64,000 bases of DNA, from positions 3,373,233-3,437,232 of the forward strand of contig NZ_CP026001.1 of the NCBI RefSeq assembly GCF_003086775.1, written 5' to 3'. Below, in pieces: positions 38,190 to 48,447 of this stretch (positions are counted from its first letter, which is position 1; each line of letters begins with the position of its first letter). Source of the stretch: Stenotrophomonas sp. ZAC14D1_NAIMI4_1 (GTDB taxonomy: Bacteria; Pseudomonadota; Gammaproteobacteria; Xanthomonadales; Xanthomonadaceae). The notes below the pieces were generated by a model, which saw nothing but the letters and a program-made list of their open reading frames with translations, was not told the DNA's origin and did not search any database. The position numbers were made by a program, and so were the translations under genes.

Positions 38190-40571
38190 TCAACGAATCA
38201 CCGTAAACCTCACCTGCGTCCACGCGCCATCGGTCGCCAGCGCGGTCAGCGTATGCGCGCCCGGGTCGGCGAACTCGCGCTGCATCAGCTGCGCCCCCTG
38301 GGTGCGGGCGATCCAGCGGCCATCCAGCAGCCAGTCCACCGCCTGTTCACTGCCCAGCGCGCGCAGCTGCAGGCGCACGCCGTGCTGGGCATTGGGTGCG
38401 CGCGCCAGCGCGGCGCCATCATTGAGGCCATCCACGTGCAGGGCCACGCTCGCTTCGCGGCCATCGTCGCGGCAGTCGGCGGCCAGTGGTGGCAACTGCG
38501 ATGCATCGCGCGTGGCCTTGGGCAGCCACGGCGACAACAACGCCGGCCAGCGCGCGATCTCGCGTTCCACTTCCTGGTGCGGCGCACTGCAGTCGGCGGA
38601 CAGCCGCTGGCCCGTGCGCGCATCGGCGATGTAGCGCTGCCGGCCCGGCTGCCAGCGCCGCGCCTCACGTTCGGGGAAGGTCGGCGGCACGCCACCGTCC
38701 AGCAGCCAGGCCGTCATGCGCCGCTGGCACAGCGTGGCCGGCAATGACCCGGCCAGTTCGCCGGTGGGCCAGCACACGTCGGCGCGGCTGACGCTGGCCG
38801 GCATCGGTGCAGCAGCGGCATCGCCGGGCTGGCGCGGCAGGCTGTCGACCACCTCGAACATCAGCGGCAACGCCGTCACCGCGCCGTACTGACCCGGCAG
38901 CGGCGTGCCATCGGGCCGGCCCACCCACACGCCCACCGTGTAGTGGCGGGTGCTGCCGATCGCCCAGGCATCGCGGTAGCCATAGCTGGTACCGGTCTTC
39001 CAGGCCACGCGCGGGCGTCCACCGACGTCGAACGTGCCCACCCCATAACCCGGGCGCGGGTTGGACTCGAGCATCTCGCGCACGATCCAGCTGGCCCCGG
39101 GCGAGGACAGGCGCCGCTCGATCATCGGATCGTCATCGCTGTAGCGCACACGCCCGGCAATGCCGTTGCGGTTGAGCGCAGCGAAGGCGCCGACCAGATC
39201 CTCAAGCCGCGCACCGGTGCCGCCGAGGATGAGCGACAGGTTGGGCGAGCTGCCCGGCGGGAAGCGCAGCTGGATGCCCGCGTGCGAGAGGCGCGCGGCG
39301 AAGCGCGCCGATCCCACCCGCTGCAGCAGGTCCACCGCTGGCACGTTGAGCGACAGGCGCAGCGCGCTGGATGCACTGACGGGACCGTTGAATGCCTCGT
39401 CGAAGTTGCCCGGCCGATAGCTGCCGAAGCTCTGCGGCGCATCCACCAGCAGGCTTTCCGAATGGATCAGGCCATCGTCCAGCGCCATGGCGTACAGGAA
39501 GGGCTTGAGCGTGGAGCCCGGCGAGCGCCAGGCCTGCACCATGTCGACGTGGCCCAGGCGCTGGCGGTCACCGAAGGCCAGCGTGCCGACATACGCACGG
39601 GCCTGCAGGGTCTGGTTGTCGACCACCAGCAGCGCAGCCGAGGTGCGCTCGGGCAGCGTGGAGAAATAGCTGGCCACGCGCTCTTCCAGCGTGCGCTGCA
39701 GGTCCAGGTCGATGCTGCTCTGGATGCGCGCCTGGCCCGGGTGTGCCGAATGCAGCCGCTGCGCCAGCAGCGCCGCATGCATCGGCGGCCGCAGCGACCG
39801 CGCGACCACATTCTCGATGCGCGCATCGTCTACTTCTTCCGGCGTCCACACGCCCAGTTCGGCCATGCGCGCCAGCACCTTGTCGCGCGCTTTCTGCGCC
39901 GCTTCCGGGTGGCGGTCCGGGCGCAGCCGGCTGGGCGCCTGCGGCAGTACCGCCAGCAGCGCAGCCTCGGCGTGCGACAGTTGCGTGGCCGGCTTGCCCA
40001 GGTAGGCCCAGCTGGCCGCTTCCACGCCCTCGATGGTGCCGCCGTAGGGCGCGCGTTCCAGGTACAGCGCGAGGATCTGCGCCTTGCTCAGGTGTACTTC
40101 CAGCTGCACCGCGCGCAGCATCTGCTTGAGCTTGCCCCACGGCGTGCGCGAGTGCGGATCAAGGATGCGCGCCACCTGCATGGTGAGCGTTGAACCGCCC
40201 GACACGATGCGGCCGCCACGCAGCAGCTGGCCGCTGGCACGCAGGATCGCCAGCGGGTTGATGCCCGGGTGTTTCCAGAACCAGCGGTCTTCGTAGGTCA
40301 GCAGTGCCTGCAGGTACAACGGCGAAACGCTGTCGGCCGAGGCCGGGTAGCGCCACACGCCATCGCCATCGGCAAACGCGCGCAGCGGGCTGCCGTCGGC
40401 GGCCACCACCAGGGTGCTGGTGTCGCGCTGCCTGGGCAGCGGCGGCGGGAAAACGAAATCCAGGACCAGCAGCAGTACCAGCAGCCCTGCCGTGCCCCAG
40501 CGCAGCCAGGGCCACAGCGGTTGCAGCCGGCGGCGCAGGGCCGCCCGCCGGGTCGTCCACTCGATCTTCAT
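38190..40571 (-). CDS. pbpC: Penicillin-binding protein 1C
   Basis: A 793-residue bifunctional murein synthase. It has a transmembrane helix at about 24-44 and a glycosyltransferase domain with catalytic Glu in YEDRWFWKHPGI and GGSTLTMQVAR. The transpeptidase domain has SPGSTLKPF (SxxK), SASS-type centre and KTGTSYGYRDAW (KTG). A C-terminal BiPBP_C domain (QRLSADCSAPHQ...) is typical of PbpC. It follows the alpha-2-macroglobulin gene on the same strand (start 40571, 49 nt past that gene's stop), the conserved yfhM-pbpC pairing. Confidence 0.96.
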   Translation of the reverse strand: MKIEWTTRRAALRRRLQPLWPWLRWGTAGLLVLLLVLDFVFPPPLPRQRDTSTLVVAADGSPLRAFADGDGVWRYPASADSVSPLYLQALLTYEDRWFWKHPGINPLAILRASGQLLRGGRIVSGGSTLTMQVARILDPHSRTPWGKLKQMLRAVQLEVHLSKAQILALYLERAPYGGTIEGVEAASWAYLGKPATQLSHAEAALLAVLPQAPSRLRPDRHPEAAQKARDKVLARMAELGVWTPEEVDDARIENVVARSLRPPMHAALLAQRLHSAHPGQARIQSSIDLDLQRTLEERVASYFSTLPERTSAALLVVDNQTLQARAYVGTLAFGDRQRLGHVDMVQAWRSPGSTLKPFLYAMALDDGLIHSESLLVDAPQSFGSYRPGNFDEAFNGPVSASSALRLSLNVPAVDLLQRVGSARFAARLSHAGIQLRFPPGSSPNLSLILGGTGARLEDLVGAFAALNRNGIAGRVRYSDDDPMIERRLSSPGASWIVREMLESNPRPGYGVGTFDVGGRPRVAWKTGTSYGYRDAWAIGSTRHYTVGVWVGRPDGTPLPGQYGAVTALPLMFEVVDSLPRQPGDAAAAPMPASVSRADVCWPTGELAGSLPATLCQRRMTAWLLDGGVPPTFPEREARRWQPGRQRYIADARTGQRLSADCSAPHQEVEREIARWPALLSPWLPKATRDASQLPPLAADCRDDGREASVALHVDGLNDGAALARAPNAQHGVRLQLRALGSEQAVDWLLDGRWIARTQGAQLMQREFADPGAHTLTALATDGAWTQVRFTVIR

Positions 40572-40620
40572 TGCAGCGTGCCAGTGGGACGGGCCGCGCC
40601 GTCGCGGCCCGTCCGCACGG

Positions 40621-43600
40621 TCACGGCTGGACCACCGTGATCGTGGTCGGGTTGCTGCGGCCCACGCCGCGCAGCTGCGGCCGGTACATGTCTTCCACCA
40701 GCGGCGGCGGCACCGAGTAGGTACCCGGGGTCACCGCACGCACCAGGTAGAAGACGTTCGCCTTGCCACCGCGCGACAGTTTCAGCGCGGCCACGTAGCG
40801 GTCGTCGCGGAATTCCTCGTGCTTGGTGTCGGCGGCCGAGCTGCGGTCGCTGATGGTGATGCCATCGACCACCACGTCGGCCCACTGCTTGGCATCGCCC
40901 AGGTTGAAGTTCTCGATCTCCAGGCCGGCCGGCAGCAGGTCGGTCAGCAGTGCATCGGGCATCTGCGTATCGGCACTGATGGTGATGCGCACGATCAGTG
41001 CTTCGCCTTCCTTCAGCGGTCGCGGCGTCCACGGCTTGCCATAGGTACCGAAGTAGCTGCGCTCGACACCCAGCACGCTGTTGTCCGGTGCCGGCGCGGT
41101 GCGCGGGATGCCGGCGACGTCGATGCTGGCAAACATCGGCGGCTCGCCCTGCGGGGTAAAGCGCACGCCACTGGCCAGCTCGCTGCCGGTGAAGTTGCGA
41201 CCGAACAGCTTGCGCTCGCCGATGGCCTCGCTGTTGCCACCGATCACCAGTTCACCGGCCACCAGGGCCTTCTGGTTGGCGGCCAGGGCCTTGCCGAGGC
41301 GGGCGATGGCCACCTGCTCCTGGGTGCTCAGCCACATCCAGCCGGCATTGCGGCGGGCATCGAGGCCACGGCCCAGATCGACCGCACGCGCATCCCAGGC
41401 CGGCTTGGCCAGCTTGTTTTCGTGGGTCAGCGCGATCATCAGCGCGTCGTCACGGATGGCACTGCCGTAATCGCCGAAGTACGACGGGCGCTCGCTGCTG
41501 GACTTGGCGAAGCCGGCAGCAATCGCCGCCTGGCCGCGCTTGGCGTCGCCCTGCAGGGACAGCGCCACGCCCAGGTGGACCAGCGACAGGCCGCCGACCG
41601 CCTTGCTGCGCTCGTTGTCATACAGCGTGCGCAGGGTACCCAGCGGGGCACGGTTGACGCGGGCCAGCACGTAGCCGGAATACGCCTGGTTGGCGAATTT
41701 CAGCTTCTCGCGGTCATCCTGCCCGTAGAACTGGTTGCCACCGGACAGCAGGTCCTCGCTGAGGCGGTTGAGCGCCTTCTGCAGCACGTTGTCCGGCACG
41801 GCGAAACCGCCGTCCTTGGCATCGAGCAGGAACTCGGTGATGTACGGGGTCAGCCACGGGTTCACGTAGCCATCGTCGCCCCACATGGAGAAGTTGCCGT
41901 TGGCCACCTGCATCGACGCCAGGCGACCGAACGCGCCTTCCATGCGCTCGCGGCGGGTCTTGGCATCCAGTCCGTCGGTGCCGAGCATCGACGAAGTGGC
42001 CTGGTCCAGGATCAGCGCGGCGTAGCCCTTGCTGGTGGTCTGCTCGGCACAGCCGTAGGGGTAGTTCAGCGCGCCCTGCAGGGCGCTGGCGAACGGGATC
42101 GGCGGCAGCGGGCTGACCAGCAGGCGGGCATTGACCGACTCGGCCATCAGGCCATCGGCCAGGCCGCCGTCCAGGCTGACCGCAGCCAGCGGATCGAGCG
42201 TGCGCACCTGCGAACGGATCACCTGCGGCCACGCCGCACGCACCGGCAGCTCGTAGCGGCGGTCGGCCTTGAAGCCGTTGCCATCCACGCGCACCCGTAC
42301 CTTGGCCACGCTGTTGCCCTCGCGGGCCGACAACGGGAAGCTCAGCGTGGTCTTGGCATCTGCGTTGAGCTGCACGTTGCGGCTGCCCTCGCCCAGGCTC
42401 AGCGGACCCTCGGTGTCCACCTGCACGTTGAACTGGCCGGGCTTGCCGGTGAAGTTCTGCACGTCCAGGGTGACGGTGCTGCGGTCGCCCGGGGCGAGCA
42501 CGCGCGGCATGCTGGCCTCGGCCAGGATCGGCGCGCGCACGATGGTTTCCACATCGCGCTTGCCGTACTGGTCATCGCTGTAGACCAGCGCCGACACGCG
42601 CAGGGTGCCGTTGAAGTCCGGCACCTTCAGGCGGATGCGCGCATTGCCCTTGGCGTCGAGCTGCACTGGGCCGGAGAACAGGTCCACGGTCTGCACGCGC
42701 GCGGTCGGCCGCTTGGCCTGCGGCAGTGCCTGCAGGGCCATGTCGCCGCCGAACTTCAGCTTGCCGCTGCTGCCGTCGAAGCTCTCGATCACCCGGCTGT
42801 AGATGTCGTAGGCATCGATGCCGAGGCGACGCTGGGCGAAGAAGTGTGCGCCGGCATCGGGCACCGGGAAGCGGGTGATGTTGAGGATGCCCACGTCCAC
42901 CGCCGAAACGGTGACGTGCGCGGTCTTGCCGGCCAGCTGCGGTGCGCTCACCGTCACCGGCAGGTCCTGTTCCGGGCGCATCTGCTTCGGTGCGACCAGG
43001 CCCACGGCCACGGTGCGTGCCTTGCGGTCCATCGGCACGTGTACCACGCCCACGGCGCGGGCCGGGGTGATCTTGCTGGGCGCACTGCCACCGCGGAACA
43101 CCAGCGCGGTGATGTAGACGTCGTGGCGCTCCCACTCGGCGGTGACCGGGATCTTGTAGGTGGCACCCGGCTTGGCGTCGATCTCCTGCACGTACAGCAT
43201 GCGGTCGGTCTCGACCATCAGCACGCCCTTGCCGGCGTGCGGCGGGGTCACCGTCACCTGCAGGGTATCGCCGGCCTTGTAGCCGGTCTTGTCCAGGCCC
43301 AGCTTGACCTTGTCCGGGCGTGCATCCAGGCCGCGGTTGTCATCGCCCCAGCTCCAGCCGGCGCGGAACGGGTAGCGGCTGGTCAGGCCGGTGGACGGAT
43401 CGAACACGTCCACCCGGTATTCGCCCCACTCCACCGCGAAATCGAAGGCGACCGCACTGCTGCCGGCATCGACGGTACGGGTGTCCTTGTTCTCGAAGCG
43501 GCGGGTGAAATCGTAGTCCCAGCGGTTGTCGTTGAAGGTCCAGTGGTAGTCGCGCAGCTCGCGCACCAGGGTCACCTTCAGGCCCTTGGCCGGCTGCGGC

Positions 43601-45543
43601 TTGCCAGCGGCATCCACGCGCATCAGTTCGAAGCGCGCGTTGCCGTTGGCATCGGCGCCGTCGTCCGGGTTGAACAACGGGCGCACGCCGACCAGTGCAT
43701 TGGCCGGCCACATCACCCGCTTCAGGGTGCGGGTGACGGTGCGGCCACCGGTTTCATACAGGCTGCCCGACAGCACCACGGCGATCGGCGCCTTGGCCTT
43801 GGCCGCCTCTTCCGGCAGGGCCACGTCTTCGCGCAGCTGGCCATTGGCCGGCAGCGTGGTATCGACCACGTCCTTGGCTTCGCGCGGCAGCTGCAGGGTC
43901 GGGTCACCGAAGAAATAGCCCGGCAGGCCTTCCACCGGCTTCTGCTCGGCGGCCACCGCCATGCGTGCGGTGAAGCGGTTGCCATCGGCCGGCGCGCCAT
44001 ACAGGTACGCGCCGTTGGCCTGCAGGCGCAGGTCCTCGCCCGGCTTCAGCGTCTTCTGCGCGCTGTCCAGGTCCAGCTTCATGCGCTCGGGCAGGAACTC
44101 CTCGATGCGCAGGGTCATGCCCTGGATCGCTTCCTTGCTGGCCGGGTCGGTGCGGAACTCGACCTGCCAGCGCCCGGTCGGCGCCTCGGCGGGGATGGTC
44201 TGCTCGAAGTTGATGTAGCCCTGGTCACCGGGCTGCAGGCGGGTCTCGCGGAAGGTCTTGCCGTCGGGCTGCTTCAGGCGCAGGAATAGCGGTTGGACGC
44301 TTTTACCAGGCCCGCCGACCGGCTTGCCGTCGTTGTCACGCAGCAGGGCCGACAGGCGCACGGTTTCACCCGGGCGGTACAGGTCGCGGCCTGACCAGGC
44401 GTAGACGTCGAACCAGGCGTTGTCACGGCCGGCCACGGCGAATTCGCTCAGGTCCAGCGCGGGCTGGTTGAACGGCAGGAAGCTGGTGTCCTTGCCGCTG
44501 CTGGCCACCAGCACGTGGGTGGCATCCAGGGTGTAGTTCAGCAGCGCATTGCCGTTGCCGTCGGTGCTGCCCTTGAGCACCACCTCGCCCTTGGCGTCGA
44601 GCACGCGCAGCTCGACGTTCTTCAGCGCCGCACCGTCCTTCAGTGCGGCGGTATGGACGAACAGCTTGTCCTTGTAGGCGCGGGTATGCAGGCCGATGTC
44701 GCTGACCGAGAAGAACGCGGTATCGAACTCGCCTTCGTAGTCACCGGTGCGCTTGAGCAGGGCGAAGTACAGGCCCGGCTCCTGCAGCTCCTTGATGTCC
44801 TGGGTCGGCAGGTAGGTCAGCACCCGCTCGTTCTGCTTGCCACCGAGGATGAAGCGGTTGACGTAGACCGGCTCGGCCAGCTGGTTGATCGGGCTGCGCT
44901 CGTAGTCGCTGCTCAGTTCCCAGCTGCCGCGGCGGCCGCCGCGCTGGTACTGGCTGAAGAAGGTCGGCAGGTCCTTCTCGCGCACGCGCAGGAACTCGAC
45001 GTCGACCTCGGGCACGTTCACCGAGACCACCGGCAGGCCACGGCTGTCCTTGGCCGGCAGCACGCTGCCCTGCGAAGCGAAACCGGCCACCGGCTTCAGC
45101 TCACCGCTGAACACCTTCTGCTTCAGTTCCTTGCCCAGGCGGCTGCCGTCGGCGGCCAGCAGGTCTTCGGAGACGACCAGGCTGTATTCCTTGCCGGCTT
45201 CAACGAAGGGGTAGCGCAGGGTCAGGCCGTCGTCGGACAGGGTCCAGCTGCTGTCGTCGTTGCCGACCTTCTCTTCGAAGTGCACCAGTTTGTCGAAGTC
45301 CTGGGTGCCGACCAGCGGGCGCGAGAACTCCAGCGCCAGCGACAGGCCCTCACTCTTCTGGTCCGGGTAGGCGCGCAGCAGGGTGAAGTCCTTCACCTGC
45401 TCGGCCTTGGTGGCGATGGCTTCGCCGCTGGCCTTGGGCAGCTGCCCGTTGTCATTGCGACAGCCGGCCAGACCCAGCAACAGGCCTCCTGCCAGTACAG
45501 CCGCCGCCCAACCCCACCGCTTCCGCCGTGCCGGACCGCTCAT
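40621..45543 (-). CDS. Bacterial alpha-2-macroglobulin lipoprotein (YfhM-type)
   Basis: A 1640-residue periplasmic protease inhibitor. The signal peptide ends in LLLGLAGC (lipobox), followed by many macroglobulin beta-sandwich domains. The thioester Cys1165 lies in PYGCAEQTTSKGY, and an alpha/alpha toroid surrounds it. By analogy with E. coli ECAM/YfhM it covalently traps host or competitor proteases that breach the outer membrane, and PbpC next door repairs the murein. Length matches the large YfhM form. ATG 45543 is the lipoprotein start. No upstream partner in the 160-bp gap. Confidence 0.95.
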   Translation of the reverse strand: MSGPARRKRWGWAAAVLAGGLLLGLAGCRNDNGQLPKASGEAIATKAEQVKDFTLLRAYPDQKSEGLSLALEFSRPLVGTQDFDKLVHFEEKVGNDDSSWTLSDDGLTLRYPFVEAGKEYSLVVSEDLLAADGSRLGKELKQKVFSGELKPVAGFASQGSVLPAKDSRGLPVVSVNVPEVDVEFLRVREKDLPTFFSQYQRGGRRGSWELSSDYERSPINQLAEPVYVNRFILGGKQNERVLTYLPTQDIKELQEPGLYFALLKRTGDYEGEFDTAFFSVSDIGLHTRAYKDKLFVHTAALKDGAALKNVELRVLDAKGEVVLKGSTDGNGNALLNYTLDATHVLVASSGKDTSFLPFNQPALDLSEFAVAGRDNAWFDVYAWSGRDLYRPGETVRLSALLRDNDGKPVGGPGKSVQPLFLRLKQPDGKTFRETRLQPGDQGYINFEQTIPAEAPTGRWQVEFRTDPASKEAIQGMTLRIEEFLPERMKLDLDSAQKTLKPGEDLRLQANGAYLYGAPADGNRFTARMAVAAEQKPVEGLPGYFFGDPTLQLPREAKDVVDTTLPANGQLREDVALPEEAAKAKAPIAVVLSGSLYETGGRTVTRTLKRVMWPANALVGVRPLFNPDDGADANGNARFELMRVDAAGKPQPAKGLKVTLVRELRDYHWTFNDNRWDYDFTRRFENKDTRTVDAGSSAVAFDFAVEWGEYRVDVFDPSTGLTSRYPFRAGWSWGDDNRGLDARPDKVKLGLDKTGYKAGDTLQVTVTPPHAGKGVLMVETDRMLYVQEIDAKPGATYKIPVTAEWERHDVYITALVFRGGSAPSKITPARAVGVVHVPMDRKARTVAVGLVAPKQMRPEQDLPVTVSAPQLAGKTAHVTVSAVDVGILNITRFPVPDAGAHFFAQRRLGIDAYDIYSRVIESFDGSSGKLKFGGDMALQALPQAKRPTARVQTVDLFSGPVQLDAKGNARIRLKVPDFNGTLRVSALVYSDDQYGKRDVETIVRAPILAEASMPRVLAPGDRSTVTLDVQNFTGKPGQFNVQVDTEGPLSLGEGSRNVQLNADAKTTLSFPLSAREGNSVAKVRVRVDGNGFKADRRYELPVRAAWPQVIRSQVRTLDPLAAVSLDGGLADGLMAESVNARLLVSPLPPIPFASALQGALNYPYGCAEQTTSKGYAALILDQATSSMLGTDGLDAKTRRERMEGAFGRLASMQVANGNFSMWGDDGYVNPWLTPYITEFLLDAKDGGFAVPDNVLQKALNRLSEDLLSGGNQFYGQDDREKLKFANQAYSGYVLARVNRAPLGTLRTLYDNERSKAVGGLSLVHLGVALSLQGDAKRGQAAIAAGFAKSSSERPSYFGDYGSAIRDDALMIALTHENKLAKPAWDARAVDLGRGLDARRNAGWMWLSTQEQVAIARLGKALAANQKALVAGELVIGGNSEAIGERKLFGRNFTGSELASGVRFTPQGEPPMFASIDVAGIPRTAPAPDNSVLGVERSYFGTYGKPWTPRPLKEGEALIVRITISADTQMPDALLTDLLPAGLEIENFNLGDAKQWADVVVDGITISDRSSAADTKHEEFRDDRYVAALKLSRGGKANVFYLVRAVTPGTYSVPPPLVEDMYRPQLRGVGRSNPTTITVVQP

Positions 45544-45637
45544 GTCGTCACTCCTTGATCGAGGCGGACATTATAGGCGCGCCGCGTCAAGGTGTTGACG
45601 CCCCGGCGGTCGGAAACCCGGTCCCGACCGGAACCCG

Positions 45638-45690
45638 GTAGCCGCCAACCCTGGTTGGCGCTCGCCATGCCAACCAAGGTTGGCATCTAC
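45638..45690. repeat. SMAG-like pair (CCAACC type)
   Basis: GTAG-CCGCCAACC-CT-GGTTGGCG followed by GCCAACC-AA-GGTTGGC-ATCTAC, facing each other between the prpD stop and the macroglobulin start. Confidence 0.8.
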
Positions 45691-45700
45691 CAGAGCGGCG

Positions 45701-47161
45701 TCACCCCGGCAGGTACAGGTCCACGTAGTCCGTCACCGGCATCGCGGCCAGCGCCACCGGGTCCAGCGAGGCCGCCAGGATGCGCTGCTGCTGGGCGGTC
45801 GGGAAGCGGTGCGCGAGGTGCCGGCGGAACTTGTCCATCAGCAGCGGGATGCCCTCCTGCCGGCGCCGTGCGTGGCCGAGCGGATACTCCACCAGTACCT
45901 CCGGCAGTTCGCTGCCATCGGTGAAGCGCACGCTCAACCCGTTGGCGATACTGCGCTTGTCCGGGTCCAGATAGTCCGCGCTGAGCTGCGGGTCTTCCCG
46001 GCAGGTCATCTTCGCCCGCAGCGCGTCGATGCGCGGGTCGGCGGCCATGTCGTCCTCGTAATCCTCGGCCACCAGCCGCCCGTGCAGCAGCGCGATGGCC
46101 ACCATGTACTGCACGCAGTGATCGCGGTCGGCCGGGTTATGCAGCGGCCCCTGCTTGTCGATGATGCGGATGCACGCTTCCTGGGTGCGGATGTCGATGC
46201 GCGCGATGTCCTCGACCCGCCGCCCCGCTGCACGCAGCTGCTGGTGCAGCGTGATCGCCGCCTCCACGGCGGTCTGGCCGTGGAACTCGGCCGGGTAGCT
46301 GATTTTGAACAGCACGTTCTCCATCACATAGCTGCCCAGCGGTCGCCCCAGCGTCAGTGCCTGGCCGTGCATGGATACCGCCTCGAAACCCCAGACCGGT
46401 GCGCTGAGCGCGCTGGGGTAGCCCATTTCGCCGCTGGCTGCCATCAGCGCCAGGCGCACGCCACGGCTGGTGGCATCGCCGGCCGCCCAGCTCTTGCGCG
46501 AGCCGGTGTTGGGCGCATGCCGGTAGGTGCGCAGCGCCTGGCCATCCACCCAGGCCAGCGACAGCGCATTGAGCATGCGCTCACGGTCCAGCCCGAGCAG
46601 GTGCGCGACCACCGCCGTGGTGGCCACCTTGACCAGCACCACATGGTCCAGCCCGACCCGGTTGAAGGAGTTCTGCAGCGCCAGCACGCCCTGGATCTCG
46701 TGCGCCTTGATCATCGCCTGCAGCACGACGTGCACGGTCGGTGGCGGCCGCCGCAGGGCCAGCGCGTTGCGCCCCAGCCAGTCGCAGACGGCGAGGATGC
46801 CGCCGAGGTTGTCCGACGGATGGCCCCATTCGGCTGCCAGCCAGGTGTCATTGAAATCGAGCCAGCGCACCATCGCGCCGATGTTGAAGGCCGCCTGCAC
46901 TGGGTCGAGCTCGTAGTGGGTGCCCGGCACCCGCGCGCCATTCACCACATGGATGCCTGGCACCAGGGGGCCCAGCAGCTTGCTGCAGGCCGGGAACGAC
47001 AGGGCTTCCAGGCCGCAGCCCAGGGTGTCGAGCAGGCAGTGGTGCGCCGTCTCGAACGCCAGGGGGGATTCAATGCGCGCGTCGCGCACGTAATCGACGA
47101 TGCCCAGCAGCAGCGCATCCCACGCTGCACGCTCGTTGGAGGGGGGCTGGCTGTTGGACAT
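45701..47161 (-). CDS. prpD: 2-methylcitrate dehydratase (MmgE/PrpD family)
   Basis: A 486-residue cytosolic enzyme that dehydrates 2-methylcitrate in the methylcitrate cycle of propionate use. Family marks include [15 protein letters not shown], the [19 protein letters not shown] active-site loop and [17 protein letters not shown]. In clusters with AcnD, AcnD/PrpF can replace this step, so PrpD here may be partly redundant. ATG 47161 with GAGGAGAACC upstream. It is last in the minus-strand series that begins at prpB. Confidence 0.95.
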   Translation of the reverse strand: MSNSQPPSNERAAWDALLLGIVDYVRDARIESPLAFETAHHCLLDTLGCGLEALSFPACSKLLGPLVPGIHVVNGARVPGTHYELDPVQAAFNIGAMVRWLDFNDTWLAAEWGHPSDNLGGILAVCDWLGRNALALRRPPPTVHVVLQAMIKAHEIQGVLALQNSFNRVGLDHVVLVKVATTAVVAHLLGLDRERMLNALSLAWVDGQALRTYRHAPNTGSRKSWAAGDATSRGVRLALMAASGEMGYPSALSAPVWGFEAVSMHGQALTLGRPLGSYVMENVLFKISYPAEFHGQTAVEAAITLHQQLRAAGRRVEDIARIDIRTQEACIRIIDKQGPLHNPADRDHCVQYMVAIALLHGRLVAEDYEDDMAADPRIDALRAKMTCREDPQLSADYLDPDKRSIANGLSVRFTDGSELPEVLVEYPLGHARRRQEGIPLLMDKFRRHLAHRFPTAQQQRILAASLDPVALAAMPVTDYVDLYLPG

Positions 47162-47202
47162 CGTGGTTCTCCTCGTTGCGGTGCACGGTTGGCCGCGCCC
47201 CG

Positions 47203-47230
47203 GTAGTCGCCAACCTTGGTTGGCGATTAC
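47203..47230 (+). repeat. SMAG-like stem-loop between prpD and prpF
   Basis: GTAG-TCGCCAACC-TT-GGTTGGCGA-TTAC. The REP lies inside the prp operon. Confidence 0.8.
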
Positions 47231-47237
47231 CAACGCA

Positions 47238-48416
47238 TCATTCGGCCGGTATCCGCACCTTGCCTTCCATCAACACGCGGGCGCTGCGGCTCATGATGGC
47301 CTTGGTCACCGTCCACTGGCCGTCAACGCGCCCGGCCTGCGCACCCACGCGCAGCGCGCCGGACGGATGGCCGAAGGTCACCGCCTCGCGTTCGCCACCA
47401 CCGGCCGCGCGATTGACCAGCGTGCCCGGAATGGCCGCCGCGGTACCGATGGCCACCGCTGCGGTACCCATCATCGCGTGGTGCAGCTTGCCCATCGACA
47501 GCGCCCGTGCGTGCAGGTCGATGGCCGACGCCGGAATGGCCTTGCCACTGGACGACACGTAATCCTGCGCCGGCGCAACGAACGCCACCTTCGGCGTGTG
47601 CTGGCGGGTAGCCGCATCCTCCAGCTTCGAGATCAGCCCCATGCGCAGCGCGCCATGGGCGCGGATGGTCTCGAACTTCTGCAGCGCCGCCTTGTCCTCG
47701 TTGATGGCCGGCTGCAGCTCGGTGCCGGTGTAGCCCAGATCGGCGGCATTGAGGAAGATGGTCGGGATGCCTGCGGTGATCATGGTCACTTCGAAGCTGC
47801 CCACGCCCGGCACGTCCAGGGTGTCGACCAGGTTGCCGGTGGGGAACATCGCACCGGCATCGCCGTCGTCGGACGGATCGATGAACTCCAGCTGGATCTC
47901 GGCCGCCGGGAAGGTCACGCCGTCCAGCTCGAAATCACCGGTCTCCTGCACTTCTCCGTCGCGCATCGGCACGTGGGCGATGATGGTCTTGCCGATGTTG
48001 GCCTGCCAGATGCGCACGGTGCACAGGCCATCGCGCGGCACCCGGGCCGGATCCACCAGGCCGTTGGCAATCGCGAACGGGCCGACGGCGGTGCTGAGGT
48101 TGCCGCAGTTGCCGCTCCAGTCGACGAAGGCGGTATCGATCGACACCTGGCCGTACAGATAATCCACGTCGTGGTCGGGCACCGAGGCGGTGGAAATGAT
48201 CACGCACTTGCTGGTGCTGGAGGTGGCGCCACCCATGCCGTCGGTGTGCTTGCCATACGGATCAGGCGAACCGATCACGCGCATCAGCAGTGCATCACGC
48301 GCGGCGCCAGGCACCTGCGCGGCTTCGGGCAGGTCCTGCAGGCGGAAGAACACGCCTTTGCTGGTGCCACCGCGCATGTAGGTGGCTGGAATACGGAGTT
48401 GGGGAAGGAAGGTCAT
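47238..48416 (-). CDS. prpF: PrpF, aconitate isomerase-like protein for AcnD pathway
   Basis: 392 residues. [11 protein letters not shown] near the N-terminus, [14 protein letters not shown] and the [12 protein letters not shown] segment are signatures of PrpF, a diaminopimelate-epimerase-fold protein. It assists AcnD by isomerising the trans-methylaconitate it produces to the cis isomer. Length is normal. ATG 48416 has GGAAGG upstream. Co-occurrence with acnD is the rule and is seen here, with one extra membrane-protein gene between them. Confidence 0.95.
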   Translation of the reverse strand: MTFLPQLRIPATYMRGGTSKGVFFRLQDLPEAAQVPGAARDALLMRVIGSPDPYGKHTDGMGGATSSTSKCVIISTASVPDHDVDYLYGQVSIDTAFVDWSGNCGNLSTAVGPFAIANGLVDPARVPRDGLCTVRIWQANIGKTIIAHVPMRDGEVQETGDFELDGVTFPAAEIQLEFIDPSDDGDAGAMFPTGNLVDTLDVPGVGSFEVTMITAGIPTIFLNAADLGYTGTELQPAINEDKAALQKFETIRAHGALRMGLISKLEDAATRQHTPKVAFVAPAQDYVSSSGKAIPASAIDLHARALSMGKLHHAMMGTAAVAIGTAAAIPGTLVNRAAGGGEREAVTFGHPSGALRVGAQAGRVDGQWTVTKAIMSRSARVLMEGKVRIPAE

Positions 48417-48447
48417 GGAATTCTCGATTATGTGAGGAACACACGCA

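Noticed and set aside
40414..44289. 1291-codon plus-strand open frame opposite the macroglobulin gene
   Set aside because: High-GC antisense artefact. The minus-strand protein has lipobox and thioester motif; the plus frame has none and is His/Arg/Gln-rich.
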